In this document: piece by piece, positions 41,100-50,082 of the stretch
Layout of the letters: each line of letters starts with the position of its first letter
How positions within the stretch are numbered: the stretch's first letter is position 1
Origin: CAZBXE01 sp964496125
Lineage (GTDB): Bacteria; Chlamydiota; Chlamydiia; Chlamydiales; CAZBXE01
Reading direction: 5' to 3'
DNA length: 64,000 nucleotides
NCBI GenBank assembly: GCA_964496125.1
Contig: CAZBXE010000003.1
Span: 1-64,000 of the forward strand
Program-made: the position numbers and the translations under genes
The notes under the pieces: model-generated
What the model was told of the DNA's origin: nothing
The model's database searches: none
The model's input: only the letters and a program-made list of their open reading frames with translations

Positions 41100-41996
41100 A
41101 TGGAAAATAAAGAAAAAAGCTACGTCGTCACCCTCAACCCCGCCCTCGCTCATAAACTAAAAGAAGGACTTCTCTCTCAAGGCTTTGAACTCTCTAAGCC
41201 CACACACACCCTCTTCAGCGGCAAAAAAAAAGGCGTCTCCTGCACCCTCTTTACCTCAGGAAAGCTACTCGTTCAAGGCAAAGAAATGCGCCCCTTCATA
41301 GAGTTTTTTTTAGAACCCGAAATCTTAGGCTCCTTTACCTTCACAAACCCCACCGATCCTCTTAACTTAACCCCCCGTATCGGGATTGACGAGTCAGGCA
41401 AAGGAGACTACTTTGGTCCTCTTTGCATAGCTGGCGTGTATGCCGATGAGAAAACTATCCCCCTCCTAAAAAAGCTTGGTGTGCGCGATTCAAAAGAAAT
41501 CAAAGATCTCCCCCTTCTGAAAATGGCAGATGAAATCAAAAAAATCGTCCACTACCATATCGTCAAGATCAATCCTCAAAAATACAATGAGCTCTACACG
41601 CAGTTTGCAAACCTAAACACACTCCTTGCATGGGGACATGCTACAACAATTGAAAATCTCGTGCGGCAAACAGGTTGCATAAACGTTACCATTGACCAGT
41701 TTGCCGCCGAATGGGTTGTCAAAACTGCCTTAAAGCGCAAAAAAATGGAAATAAACCTCACGCAAAGACACCGAGCAGAAGAAGATCTTGTCGTCGCTGC
41801 CGCCTCAATCCTCTCTAGAGCATGCTTCCTCAAAGGTCTTGAAGATTTAGAAAGAGAACTCAACATCAAGCTTCCCAAAGGTGCCTCCGATGCTGTTGTC
41901 AAGGCTGCAAAACAAGTCGTTGCCAACCAGGGAAAAGACGCTCTACCTAAGGTCGCTAAATTGCATTTTAAAACCACACAACTTGTGTTAAACTAA
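41100..41996 (+). CDS. rnhC: ribonuclease HIII
   Basis: 298 residues. An N-terminal TBP-like substrate-binding domain (1-90, with FTSGKLLVQGKE) is followed by the catalytic domain: IGIDESGKGDYFGPLC (first Asp-Glu), GVRDSKEIKD, VTIDQFAAEW and AEEDLVVAAASILSRA (further acidic residues). It removes RNA from RNA-DNA hybrids, such as primers. The D-E...D...D arrangement is intact. RNase HIII in place of or beside HII is usual in Chlamydiae. The recN gene begins 6 nt after its stop. Confidence 0.9.
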   Translation: MENKEKSYVVTLNPALAHKLKEGLLSQGFELSKPTHTLFSGKKKGVSCTLFTSGKLLVQGKEMRPFIEFFLEPEILGSFTFTNPTDPLNLTPRIGIDESGKGDYFGPLCIAGVYADEKTIPLLKKLGVRDSKEIKDLPLLKMADEIKKIVHYHIVKINPQKYNELYTQFANLNTLLAWGHATTIENLVRQTGCINVTIDQFAAEWVVKTALKRKKMEINLTQRHRAEEDLVVAAASILSRACFLKGLEDLERELNIKLPKGASDAVVKAAKQVVANQGKDALPKVAKLHFKTTQLVLN

Positions 41997-42002
41997 ATCC
42001 GA

Positions 42003-43613
42003 ATGCTCACGCAACTTAAGATTGAAAATATCATCCTCATCGATTCCGCCCTTATCCCTCTCAAAAAGGGACTCAACGTTCTTTCAGGTGAAACAGGCTC
42101 TGGAAAATCCGCCATCATCCACAGTATCGCGCTTGTGCTCGGCGAGAGGATGGATACGCAGCTCATCCGTTGCGGCTGCATGGAAGGACGCATGGAAGCT
42201 ACCTTTATGCCCCAAAGACGAGAGAAGATCCAATCTCTTCTTGAAGAGTCGGGTATTACGTGGGAGGAGGAAGAAGAGCTTATCATCAAACGGGAGATTT
42301 TCCTAACAGGAAAAAGCCGCGCCTTCATCAACAGTCAGCTAGTTGGCTTATCCCTTCTCAAAAAAATCGGAGTCCTCCTCGTTGACCATGTGGGACAGCA
42401 AGGCAGCCAATCACTTAGACAACCTTCCGAGCATCAACACATCCTAGACCTCTTCGGAGGGAACCTTCTCCTCAAACAAAAAGTCAAAGATGCCTTTTTT
42501 GAGGAGAAAAAAAGGGATGAAATTTTACAAGCTCTTCTCTTGAAAGAGAAGACCCGGCAAGAGAGAATCTCCCGCATCCAAGAGGAGTATGAAGAACTCT
42601 CCCAGGCCAGCTTAAAAAAAGGGGAAGAAGAAGCTCTCTTTACTGAATACTCTCTTCTCAGCCAGGCAGACGAAATCGAAAAAGAACTTGCCCAGGTAAG
42701 CTACGCTCTCTCGGAGGGAGAGGACGCCTTGCTTTTGTCTCTTACCCAAGTAAAGAAAAACCTTCTTGACTTGGCTAAAAAAAATGAAATCTTCCGAAAG
42801 CCAGCGGAAGAATTTCAGGTCGCACTCATCGAAATGGAAGAGGTTTCCTATTCTCTTGAAAAAGAACGGTCAAAAATCGAGAAAAACCCAGCGAAGATGG
42901 AAAAAATCAGCGAGAGACTCTCACTCTATAAAAAAATAAAAAAGCGAGTGGGAGGAACCGTAGAAGACGCCTTACATCGCCTCTCAGAGCTCCAAGATGA
43001 ACTTAGCACTTTAAACAGCCTAGAAACCCAAATTGAATTAGCTGAAAAAACGCTAAAAAGCGCACAAGAACATCTCTTTTCCCTTTGCAAAACTCTGTCT
43101 GAAGAAAGGCAGAAGGCAGCCGTTAACCTTGAGAAAAAAATGACACAGATGCTGCAGAGTCTCAACATGACAAAGGCCACATTTCATGTGAGAATCAAAA
43201 AAAAAGAACGCTCTTCTTCGGGGGATGAGGAAGTAGAATTCCTCTTTACCCCCAACCACAATGAAAACACAATCCCCGTTGCCGAGTGTGCAAGCGGTGG
43301 AGAGCTCTCTCGCATTTTGCTTGCCCTTAAAACCTTAATCGCAGGTCAAGAAGAAATCCCCACTCTTCTCTTTGACGAGATTGATGCGGGAATTGGAGGA
43401 GAGACAGCTTCGCTGATCGGGCAAAGACTCAAAGAAATCAGTACGCATCATCAGATCATCGCGATCACACACTTTCCCCAAGTGGCCAAATGGGCAGATC
43501 ATCACCTCCAGATCTCCAAAAAGGAAAAAGGTGGCAGAACAACAACAGAAGTAGTTTCTCTGACCGAAGAAGAAAGAACCCTTGAGATAAAGCGCATGAT
43601 CGGTGTCAGCTAG
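42003..43613 (+). CDS. recN: DNA repair protein RecN
   Basis: SMC-like ATPase of 536 residues used in double-strand-break repair. Walker A GETGSGKSAI is near residue 30, the long coiled coil spans roughly 165-375, and the signature ASGGELSRILLALK with Walker B TLLFDEIDAGIGGETA lies near the C-terminus. Complete, at the short end of the family. Its last codons overlap the convergent epimerase gene by 4 nt. Confidence 0.9.
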   Translation: MLTQLKIENIILIDSALIPLKKGLNVLSGETGSGKSAIIHSIALVLGERMDTQLIRCGCMEGRMEATFMPQRREKIQSLLEESGITWEEEEELIIKREIFLTGKSRAFINSQLVGLSLLKKIGVLLVDHVGQQGSQSLRQPSEHQHILDLFGGNLLLKQKVKDAFFEEKKRDEILQALLLKEKTRQERISRIQEEYEELSQASLKKGEEEALFTEYSLLSQADEIEKELAQVSYALSEGEDALLLSLTQVKKNLLDLAKKNEIFRKPAEEFQVALIEMEEVSYSLEKERSKIEKNPAKMEKISERLSLYKKIKKRVGGTVEDALHRLSELQDELSTLNSLETQIELAEKTLKSAQEHLFSLCKTLSEERQKAAVNLEKKMTQMLQSLNMTKATFHVRIKKKERSSSGDEEVEFLFTPNHNENTIPVAECASGGELSRILLALKTLIAGQEEIPTLLFDEIDAGIGGETASLIGQRLKEISTHHQIIAITHFPQVAKWADHHLQISKKEKGGRTTTEVVSLTEEERTLEIKRMIGVS

Positions 43614-44449
43614 CGTAATGCCTTCTCCAAAGAAGGGATTTGAAAAGTGAAACCAGAAGCTAAAAGTTTTTTGGGAAGAACCCTGGCGCTTGCCAAAAGA
43701 AGCTCCCTGCCCTTCTGCCCGAGAAAAATCTCTACCATAAAGGCAGGCAATGGCAACACCGTATAGCGATGTAAGACTTTGCCAAGCGTTTTTGTAAACT
43801 CATAGTTCGTGACCGGAGAAGGTGAAACCATATTCACAGGACCATAAAGAGCCTCATGCTCCAAAACCCAGCTGATGGCCCTGCAAAGATCCGTGAGGGA
43901 AATCCAACTCATCCACTGCTGCCCCCCCCCTACAACCCCCCCTAGCCCCAAACGAAAAAGAGGAAGAATCGTAGATAACATCCCCCCCTCCTTGCCAAGA
44001 ACAATCCCGATTCTAAGAGAAGCTGTACGTATGCCTCTTTTCTGCAAAGAAAGAACGCTTTCCTCCCATTCCTTACAGACCCAGGCCAAAAATGTGTCAC
44101 CAGGCTGACTTGCTTCCGTAAGAACCTCGTCCCCCCGGTCTCCATAGTAGCCGATCGCAGAGGCGCAAAGAAACACTTTAGGAGGACGTTTTAGATACGA
44201 AACGCTATTGGTCAGCTGTTTCATCACCTCCAAACGACTCTCTAAAATTCTCTCTTTTTTAGCCTCAGACCAAAGCCCTTTCGCAATGCTCTCCCCTGCC
44301 AGGTTGATCACAGCATCGATCCCCTCATACTGGCTAGGTGGCTCCTCTTTATCTCTATGAAAAAAAAGAAGTTCATGCCCAAGAGATCGCAAGTGGGTTG
44401 AAAGCGCTTTTCCTATAAATCCAGAGGCACCAGCAAGCAATATTCTCAT
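43610..44449 (-). CDS. TIGR01777-family NAD-dependent epimerase
   Basis: 279 residues. N-terminal Rossmann motif LLAGASGFIGKALSTHL, then AVINLAGESIAKGLWSEAKK, SAIGYYGDRGDEVLTE with the YxxxK-like region and LRIGIVLGKEGGML, GGGQQWMSWISL. This group is called YfcH/SulA-like or cell-division-inhibitor-like in databases, but the substrate is unknown. Confidence 0.83.
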   Translation of the reverse strand: MRILLAGASGFIGKALSTHLRSLGHELLFFHRDKEEPPSQYEGIDAVINLAGESIAKGLWSEAKKERILESRLEVMKQLTNSVSYLKRPPKVFLCASAIGYYGDRGDEVLTEASQPGDTFLAWVCKEWEESVLSLQKRGIRTASLRIGIVLGKEGGMLSTILPLFRLGLGGVVGGGQQWMSWISLTDLCRAISWVLEHEALYGPVNMVSPSPVTNYEFTKTLGKVLHRYTVLPLPAFMVEIFLGQKGRELLLASARVLPKKLLASGFTFQIPSLEKALR

Positions 44450-44492
44450 ACAATTTTACGGTACCCATAGACGGGTCAAAAGTAAAGAAAAA

Positions 44493-44521
44493 TTGCCATT
44501 TATTAAGAGTGATTGTATACT
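44493..44521 (+). promoter_or_regulatory. promoter of gatCAB, nearly leaderless
   Basis: TTGCCA (44493-44498), 17-bp spacer, TATACT (44516-44521). The ATG of gatC is only 10 nt beyond the -10 box, with no Shine-Dalgarno, so the transcript should start within about 5 nt of the ATG. Confidence 0.6.
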
Positions 44522-44531
44522 GAATCCCATT

Positions 44532-44828
44532 ATGGCAAATATTGATGAAGAAGTGCTTGCGAAGCTTTCAGAGCTAGCCCGCATCGAAATCCCAACCGAA
44601 AAGAGAGCTTCCCTTCTCGATGGGTTAAAAAAAATCTTACATTATGTCGATAAGCTCCAAGAAGTCGATACCGAAGGTCTCAATCCGTGCGATCACGTCC
44701 TCCAAATGACAAATGTGGAAAGAGACGACGTGGTTGGCCCAGTTTTGGACAGGAAGACTTTTCTTGACAACGCGCCCGAACATACCGGGGGCATGGTTCG
44801 CGTACCACCTGTGATAAAGGAGAGTTAA
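44532..44828 (+). CDS. gatC: aspartyl/glutamyl-tRNA amidotransferase subunit C
   Basis: 98 residues, the family length. EEVLAKLSELARIEIPTEK, ILHYVDKLQEVDTEGLNP and the terminal FLDNAPEHTGGMVRVPPVI are characteristic. GatC holds GatA and GatB together in the complex that amidates Glu-tRNA-Gln and Asp-tRNA-Asn. Its stop shares a base with the gatA ATG (TAATG). Confidence 0.92.
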   Translation: MANIDEEVLAKLSELARIEIPTEKRASLLDGLKKILHYVDKLQEVDTEGLNPCDHVLQMTNVERDDVVGPVLDRKTFLDNAPEHTGGMVRVPPVIKES

Positions 44829-46303
44829 TGGAACACCTCGATGCGATCGATATCCATAAGCAATTTCTAGAGGGTAAAATTTCGGCAGAAGAGATTACCC
44901 TAAGCTTCCTAAAACGAACACAAGAGCTAGACAAACACATTGGCGCCTTCACATCCCGCTGCGACGAAAGAGCCCTTGCCAGAGCTAAAGAACTCGACCA
45001 GAAAAAAAAGCGCGGCGAGAAAATGGGAAAACTCGCAGGCATCCCCATCGGGATCAAAGATAACATCCACGTAAAAGGAGAAATCTCTACCTGCGGCTCG
45101 AAGTTTCTGACCAATTATAAAGCGCCCTTTTCAGCAGTAGCCGTCCAACATTTACAAGCAGAGGATGCCATTTTGATGGGGAAGACAAACTGCGACGAAT
45201 TTGCAATGGGATCTTCTACAGAAAAATCGGCTATCCAAAAGACCTACAACCCGTGGAATCTTAACTGCGTCCCAGGAGGCTCCTCAGGAGGCTCAGCAGC
45301 AGCTGTTGCAGCAAGGCTCTGTCCGATTGCGCTTGGCTCCGATACAGGTGGCTCCATCAGACAACCCGCCTCCCTTTGTGGTATCGTTGGGTTTAAGCCC
45401 ACCTACGGGAGAGTGTCAAGGTATGGTCTTGTGGCCTACGGTTCCTCTTTAGACCAGATAGGACCCCTTACCACTTCCGTTCGGGATGCTGCGCTGACAA
45501 TGGAGATCATCGGTAAGCCCTGCCATCTCGATTCGACATCTTTGCAAGAAGCGTCTCACATATCCGTCGAGGGCTTAAATAAGCCCCTACCTGCCCCCCT
45601 TCGGATTGGCGTCCCCTACCAATTTCTCCAAGGACTTAATCCAGAAGCAAAGGAAACCTTTGAAAACTCCCTACAGGTCCTTAAAAGCAAAGGGGCAACT
45701 ATTGTAGAAGTCGACCTTAGCATTCTAGAGCATGCGATTGCCACCTACACCATTATTGCCTTTGCCGAAGCGTCTACAAACCTGGCCAAGTTCGATGGCA
45801 TTCGCTACGGCAACCGGAGCAAAAGGGCAAAAAACCTCCAGGAAGTCTATATGTACTCCAAAGAAGAAGGGTACGGGGAAGAGGTAAAGAGAAGAATTTT
45901 GATCGGAACATTCGTGCTCTCTGCTGGTTATCAAGATGCCTATTACCGCAAAGCTCAGAAGGTACGTACAAAGATCATCCAAAGCTACGCAAAAGCCTTT
46001 GAAACATGTGATTTAATCGCAACGCCCGTGTCTCCCTTTGTCGCTTTTGAAATGGGCTCCATCCAAGATCCCCTGCAGATGTATTTTCAAGACGTCTACA
46101 CTGTTTCTATCAACCTCGCTGGGCTTCCCGCTATTTCAGTGCCAGCAGGTTTTTCGAAAAATGGTCTACCGATTGGCTTCCAACTGATTGGCCCGCAAAA
46201 GCAAGATAACAGAGTGCTTCATGTGGCAGAGCATTTTGAAAGGGCAACGCGCTTCAACACCAAACTTCCTTCGCTTGTCACAAAAGGGGTGCATCATGGC
46301 TGA
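44828..46303 (+). CDS. gatA: aspartyl/glutamyl-tRNA amidotransferase subunit A
   Basis: 491-residue amidase that frees ammonia from glutamine. Catalytic triad: Lys in GIPIGIKDNIHVKG, first Ser in the glycine/serine loop VPGGSSGGSAAAVAA, second Ser in ALGSDTGGSIRQPAS. Complete. Overlaps gatB by 8 nt. The C-A-B gene order is that of Chlamydia. Confidence 0.95.
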   Translation: MEHLDAIDIHKQFLEGKISAEEITLSFLKRTQELDKHIGAFTSRCDERALARAKELDQKKKRGEKMGKLAGIPIGIKDNIHVKGEISTCGSKFLTNYKAPFSAVAVQHLQAEDAILMGKTNCDEFAMGSSTEKSAIQKTYNPWNLNCVPGGSSGGSAAAVAARLCPIALGSDTGGSIRQPASLCGIVGFKPTYGRVSRYGLVAYGSSLDQIGPLTTSVRDAALTMEIIGKPCHLDSTSLQEASHISVEGLNKPLPAPLRIGVPYQFLQGLNPEAKETFENSLQVLKSKGATIVEVDLSILEHAIATYTIIAFAEASTNLAKFDGIRYGNRSKRAKNLQEVYMYSKEEGYGEEVKRRILIGTFVLSAGYQDAYYRKAQKVRTKIIQSYAKAFETCDLIATPVSPFVAFEMGSIQDPLQMYFQDVYTVSINLAGLPAISVPAGFSKNGLPIGFQLIGPQKQDNRVLHVAEHFERATRFNTKLPSLVTKGVHHG

Positions 46304-47765
46304 TTTTGTAATACCCGCTGACTGGGAAGTGGTCATTGGACTTGAAGTGCACGCGGAGCTTAATACAAAGTCAAAGCTATTTAGTGCAGCACCCAACCGC
46401 TTTGGCGACGAACCCAACACCAACATCACAGAAGTCTGTACAGGGCAGCCTGGCGCCCTTCCTGTTCTCAATAAAGAAGCCGTTCGCAAAGCTGTGCAAT
46501 TTGGCTGCGCCATCTCAGGAAATGTACAGAAATACAGCATTTTCGACCGCAAGTCCTACTTCTATCCAGACAGCCCGAGAAACTTCCAGATCACGCAGTA
46601 CCACCATCCCATTGTTCTTGGGGGTACGATTGTAGCTGAGGTAAAGGGTGAAGAAAAAGCTTTTGCTGTCAACCGAGTGCATCTTGAGGACGACGCAGGC
46701 ACACTCAAACACTTTTCAACTTTTGCAGGCGTAGATTACAATAGGGCAGGTGTCCCACTCATCGAAATTGTTTCAGAACCCTGCATCCATACCCCCGAAG
46801 AAGCCGTGGCCTATGCCATGGCCATACGCGCAATCTTGCAATACACAGACGTATCTGATTGCAATATGGAAGAAGGCTCTCTTCGCTTTGATGCCAATAT
46901 CTCCGTGCGCAAGAAAGGGGAAAAGGGGCTACGTACCAAGACAGAAATCAAGAATATGAACTCCTTTAGTAATATGGAAATGGCTCTTGAATCAGAGATC
47001 CATAGGCAAATTCACGAGTACCTAAAAAATCCCCATAAACCTGTAAATGAAGTCATTGAGCAAGGTACCTACCGTTTCGATCCAGAGCTAAAACGGGCTG
47101 TTCTTATGAGAAAGAAAGAACATGCCCAAGACTACCGCTACTTCCCCGAACCAGATCTTGTTCCGATCGTTTTAACAGACGCCTATATTGAAAAAATCAA
47201 GGAAGAGCTTCCAGAACTTCCTCTCGAAAGAGAAAGAAGATATGTGCAAAAGCTTTCTTTAAGCGCACACCAAGCCTTTCTTTTGGTCAGCGACAAAAAG
47301 CTTGCTGACTTTTTCGAAAAAGGTCTTGCCGTCTGCAATAACAGCCGTTCCCTCTGCAACTGGATTTTAGTGGAGTGCCAAGGCAGACTCAAAGATACGG
47401 GCAAATCACTTGTAGATTTAGGGATTCAGCCAGAACACTTGGGCTCCCTTGTCAAGATGATCGACACCGGTAGGATCACAGGTAAGATTGCCAAAAGTGT
47501 TGCCGATGATCTCTTTGCCTCTCCTGGCAAAGACCCCGTCGAAATTGTTCGTGCAAACCCGAACTACCAACCCTTAAACGACGCTGGGGAAATCGAGCAG
47601 ATCATCGAAGCTGTGCTAGCTGAAAATGCGCAAAGCGTACTAGACTTCAAGGCTGGCAAAGACCGTGCCTTCGGGTTTTTGGTCGGCCAGGTGATGAAAC
47701 ATTCTAAGGGTAAGGCTTCTCCCCAAGTAGTCAACGACCTACTTAAGCAGAAATTGTCTTGCTAG
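46296..47765 (+). CDS. gatB: aspartyl/glutamyl-tRNA amidotransferase subunit B
   Basis: 489 residues from ATG 46296 (MADFVIPADWEVVIGLEVHAEL). It activates the misacylated tRNA with ATP. KLFSAAP, PGALPVLN, DRKSYFYPDSPRNFQITQ and AGVPLIEIVSEP mark the cradle domain; the C-terminal GatB/YqeY tail domain (about 340-489) ends KGKASPQVVNDLLKQKL. The longer upstream extension in frame runs within gatA and is rejected. Confidence 0.95.
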   Translation: MADFVIPADWEVVIGLEVHAELNTKSKLFSAAPNRFGDEPNTNITEVCTGQPGALPVLNKEAVRKAVQFGCAISGNVQKYSIFDRKSYFYPDSPRNFQITQYHHPIVLGGTIVAEVKGEEKAFAVNRVHLEDDAGTLKHFSTFAGVDYNRAGVPLIEIVSEPCIHTPEEAVAYAMAIRAILQYTDVSDCNMEEGSLRFDANISVRKKGEKGLRTKTEIKNMNSFSNMEMALESEIHRQIHEYLKNPHKPVNEVIEQGTYRFDPELKRAVLMRKKEHAQDYRYFPEPDLVPIVLTDAYIEKIKEELPELPLERERRYVQKLSLSAHQAFLLVSDKKLADFFEKGLAVCNNSRSLCNWILVECQGRLKDTGKSLVDLGIQPEHLGSLVKMIDTGRITGKIAKSVADDLFASPGKDPVEIVRANPNYQPLNDAGEIEQIIEAVLAENAQSVLDFKAGKDRAFGFLVGQVMKHSKGKASPQVVNDLLKQKLSC

Positions 47766-47772
47766 GCTCACA

Positions 47773-47810
47773 TATACACATCGTGAATGAAGAATTGGGA
47801 ATATGCCTAG
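47773..47810 (+). repeat. degraded left arm of the nested inverted-repeat element
   Basis: TATAC-CA...TGAA-TGAA...TTGGGAATATGCcTAG aligns with the left arm of the 8084-8256 element (8084-8122) with several differences; TGGGAATATGC is an exact 11-nt match. It lies between the gatB stop and the TPR gene, whose stop codon it contains. Confidence 0.5.
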
Positions 47811-48310
47811 TGCATGTTTTTTAGAAGCTTTTTAGCTGCAGCGATTTGCCTTCGCAAATCAGCATGCTCCGCCTTCCCTTTTGCATAATCAAGGGACAGA
47901 TCAAGCGCCATCTCTGTAGCTTGCCGGTCATGCAGGGCAAAAAGACACTTTGCTAGATAAAAGTAGGGAATTGGACTCTCAATTTCATTCATAGATGCCA
48001 TTTCGTAGGCATCTATTGCCGCCTCATAGTCGTGACAAAACTGCGCAGCCATCCCCAGACCTAGCCAATAGTCGTGAGAATAGGGATTCAAGGTCACAAG
48101 AAAAAGAAATGCATTCCCTGCATCTACATACCTCTTCCCATCAAGAAGCTTGTAGGCCGCCTGATAAAATTTGTGCATGTCTCCATCCGCAATCTCAAGG
48201 ATCTCACATAGGCTTACCCCTTTGGCGAGTTCCTTTTTGATCTTATCGGCATTTTTGAGCTTATTCTTCGCTCTCTTCGGAAGATCGAACAACTCAAATT
48301 CACCCGTCAT
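47807..48310 (-). CDS. LcrH/SycD-like TPR protein, putative type III secretion chaperone
   Basis: 167 residues. Three TPR units cover about 45-150: HKFYQAAYKLLDGKRYVDAG, DYWLGLGMAAQFCHDYEAAI and IPYFYLAKCLFALHDRQATE. The all-helical N-terminus and placement of repeats match SycD/LcrH translocator chaperones of type III secretion, of which chlamydiae have several. The neighbouring small membrane protein at 48511, divergently transcribed, would be a candidate partner, but that is inference. A general TPR adaptor is the alternative. Confidence 0.75.
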   Translation of the reverse strand: MTGEFELFDLPKRAKNKLKNADKIKKELAKGVSLCEILEIADGDMHKFYQAAYKLLDGKRYVDAGNAFLFLVTLNPYSHDYWLGLGMAAQFCHDYEAAIDAYEMASMNEIESPIPYFYLAKCLFALHDRQATEMALDLSLDYAKGKAEHADLRRQIAAAKKLLKNMH

Positions 48311-48441
48311 GCAGGCGCACCTCCCCTAGTAAACCAGGCTCCCTATCTCTGATGTAGCAACTTGAAGGATTATTTTGGTCACTTGTGAAGTTTTTTTTCT
48401 AACCATCTCAATATAAATGTGATAACTTATCTAAACTTTGG

Positions 48442-48470
48442 TTTACAAAAACGAGCTTTTAGAGTACAGT
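48442..48470 (+). promoter_or_regulatory. promoter of the 48511 gene
   Basis: TTTACA (48442-48447), 17-bp spacer, TACAGT (48465-48470), about 40 nt before the GTG start. Confidence 0.5.
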
Positions 48471-48510
48471 GACGTGTCATTTTTGCCTATGACGCGAGAG
48501 AAAGATACGA

Positions 48511-48966
48511 GTGAATGTACATCTAAACCCCTGCACGTTCTCCATCCCCTGCCAATTTCAAACGCGTCTTTCTAAATACCCTCTCGAAAAGTGTGGACTC
48601 TATCGCCCTCGCCTGAATAAAGGCATACTGCAAGAGATTGCTAACGTCGTCTATAAGATCGCTGGCTTTATCCTTCTCTATGGTTATTATACTACGATGT
48701 TTCTCTTAAGCTCTACCGTCTTTGCGGTAGGCTTCCTAACCGGTATTATCGCCGATGAGAAGCTGATCCATATCATTGGTAAGATGCAGCTTGTATGGAA
48801 GAAGCAGTCCCCAGGGATTAAATGCATGCTTCTCTTGGGCGCCTTTCTCTCCATCCCCGTACCTCCTTATGCAGCTTGCTTCTTAACAGGTGGCAGTATT
48901 GGAGCCAACATGATGCAAGATGCCATCAAAAACCAAACGCAACACAGTGATGACGATGAACTCTAA
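48511..48966 (+). CDS. small bilobed-hydrophobic membrane protein (Inc-like)
   Basis: 151 residues from GTG 48511. A 48-residue hydrophilic N-terminus precedes a long hydrophobic hairpin-like region (KIAGFILLYGYYTTMFLLSS, TVFAVGFLTGIIADE) and a second (CMLLLGAFLSIPVPPYAACF), then an acidic tail (HSDDDEL). A bilobed hydrophobic domain without a signal peptide is the hallmark of chlamydial inclusion-membrane proteins, although sequence families are not conserved and assignment is tentative. Its end overlaps the Xer gene by 4 nt. Confidence 0.6.
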   Translation: MNVHLNPCTFSIPCQFQTRLSKYPLEKCGLYRPRLNKGILQEIANVVYKIAGFILLYGYYTTMFLLSSTVFAVGFLTGIIADEKLIHIIGKMQLVWKKQSPGIKCMLLLGAFLSIPVPPYAACFLTGGSIGANMMQDAIKNQTQHSDDDEL

Positions 48967-49841
48967 CAGCGGGGATGGTGCTTGTGGAACGAATCGACAA
49001 TCTGCTGACAGCTTACATGTGTGTAGCGCTCGGTACTTGTGATCGTAGCATGACCAAGCATATCCTGAATCACACGAAGATCGGCCCCGTTATCCAAAAG
49101 ATGCGTTGCAAAGGAATGGCGCAGCATGTGAGGGAAAATGTTTTTCTTTATGCCCGCCTTCGTTGCATAAAATTTGATCCTTTTCCAGACTGTCGTCCTC
49201 TCCAGGCGCTTGCCCTTGTGCGAAAGAAACAAAAAAGAATTTTTGTCACTTTCGAACAGGGGACGGTGGTGGAGCAGAAAATGATCGACGGCTTTAAGAG
49301 CATGCCTTCCGATCGGAACCACCCTCTCCTTTCTGCCCTTACCAAAGACCCGAAGCGAGTCATCACTCACATCATAGATGGAAAGTCCACAAATTTCAGA
49401 CACACGTAGCCCGCTTGCATAAAGCACTTCTAAAAGAGCCCTGTCGCGCGCTCCAATCCAACTCGATGGATCAGGAGCTGCAAGAAGAACCTCCACCTCG
49501 TGGGAGGAGAGTACGCCAGGAAGAATTTGCCATAGTTTGGGGGTTGGAAGATAAAGAGTGCAATTTTGCGCAAGCTCCTTCTCTCTCACGAGAAATCGAA
49601 AGAACACCTTAATAGCAATCAAGGCGCGGCAGAGGGTGCTTGTAGAAAGACCGAGCCCTTTAAGGCGATTTAAGTACCCTAAAACGTTGGACGATTCCAC
49701 CTGCGCAAGAGAGTGGAGATCCATAGACTTGCAAAATTCAAGAAAACCTTCAATATCATGGCGGTAAGCTACCACCGTGTGAGGGGAAAGCCCCCTTTCG
49801 GAGGCTATGTAACGAATAAAATCGTCAGCCTGCTCCTTCAT
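48963..49841 (-). CDS. xerD: XerC/XerD-type tyrosine recombinase
   Basis: 292 residues. The N-terminal SAM-like DNA-binding domain (FIRYIASERGLSPHTVVAY) precedes a catalytic domain with every active-site residue: R in LYASGLRVSEICGL, K in GKGRKERVVPIG, H-x-x-R in HMLRHSFATHLLD, H in LGHATITSTERYTHV with the nucleophilic Tyr. It resolves chromosome dimers at dif. XerC versus XerD cannot be settled without comparison; the symbol is provisional. Start overlaps the KH-protein stop by 4 nt. Confidence 0.88.
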   Translation of the reverse strand: MKEQADDFIRYIASERGLSPHTVVAYRHDIEGFLEFCKSMDLHSLAQVESSNVLGYLNRLKGLGLSTSTLCRALIAIKVFFRFLVREKELAQNCTLYLPTPKLWQILPGVLSSHEVEVLLAAPDPSSWIGARDRALLEVLYASGLRVSEICGLSIYDVSDDSLRVFGKGRKERVVPIGRHALKAVDHFLLHHRPLFESDKNSFLFLSHKGKRLERTTVWKRIKFYATKAGIKKNIFPHMLRHSFATHLLDNGADLRVIQDMLGHATITSTERYTHVSCQQIVDSFHKHHPRC

Positions 49842-50068
49842 TCGACGAGCACAACATGCGCTTTACGTCCAAGTCGAGTGCTGACAATCGAGGCCAAAGT
49901 ACGTAGGGACTGAATTGTTTTACCACCACGCCCTACAACCTTTGCAATATCTTCCTTATCCACCTGTATCTCAAGTATTAAAGATCTATCTCCTTCTTTG
50001 CAAACAACCTTTACTTCATCTGGCTTATCAACCAAATTGCGCACGAGGTAACGAAGAAACTCTTCCAT
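49838..50068 (-). CDS. khpA: KH-domain RNA-binding protein
   Basis: About 76 residues if started at ATG 50068 (MEEFLRYLVRNLVDKPDEV), the usual KhpA length; an upstream ATG at 50110 is inside cutA. A single KH domain with the GxxG-type loop VVGRGGKTIQSLRTL. Such proteins bind RNA broadly and in some bacteria pair with KhpB to affect cell-wall synthesis. It sits between xer and cutA on the same strand. Confidence 0.85.
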   Translation of the reverse strand: MEEFLRYLVRNLVDKPDEVKVVCKEGDRSLILEIQVDKEDIAKVVGRGGKTIQSLRTLASIVSTRLGRKAHVVLVE

Positions 50069-50082
50069 ACTTTTTAATGCAG

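Noticed and set aside
46188..46295. Upstream-extended start of gatB
   Set aside because: The 36 extra codons lie inside gatA, and GatB homology begins at MADFVIP.
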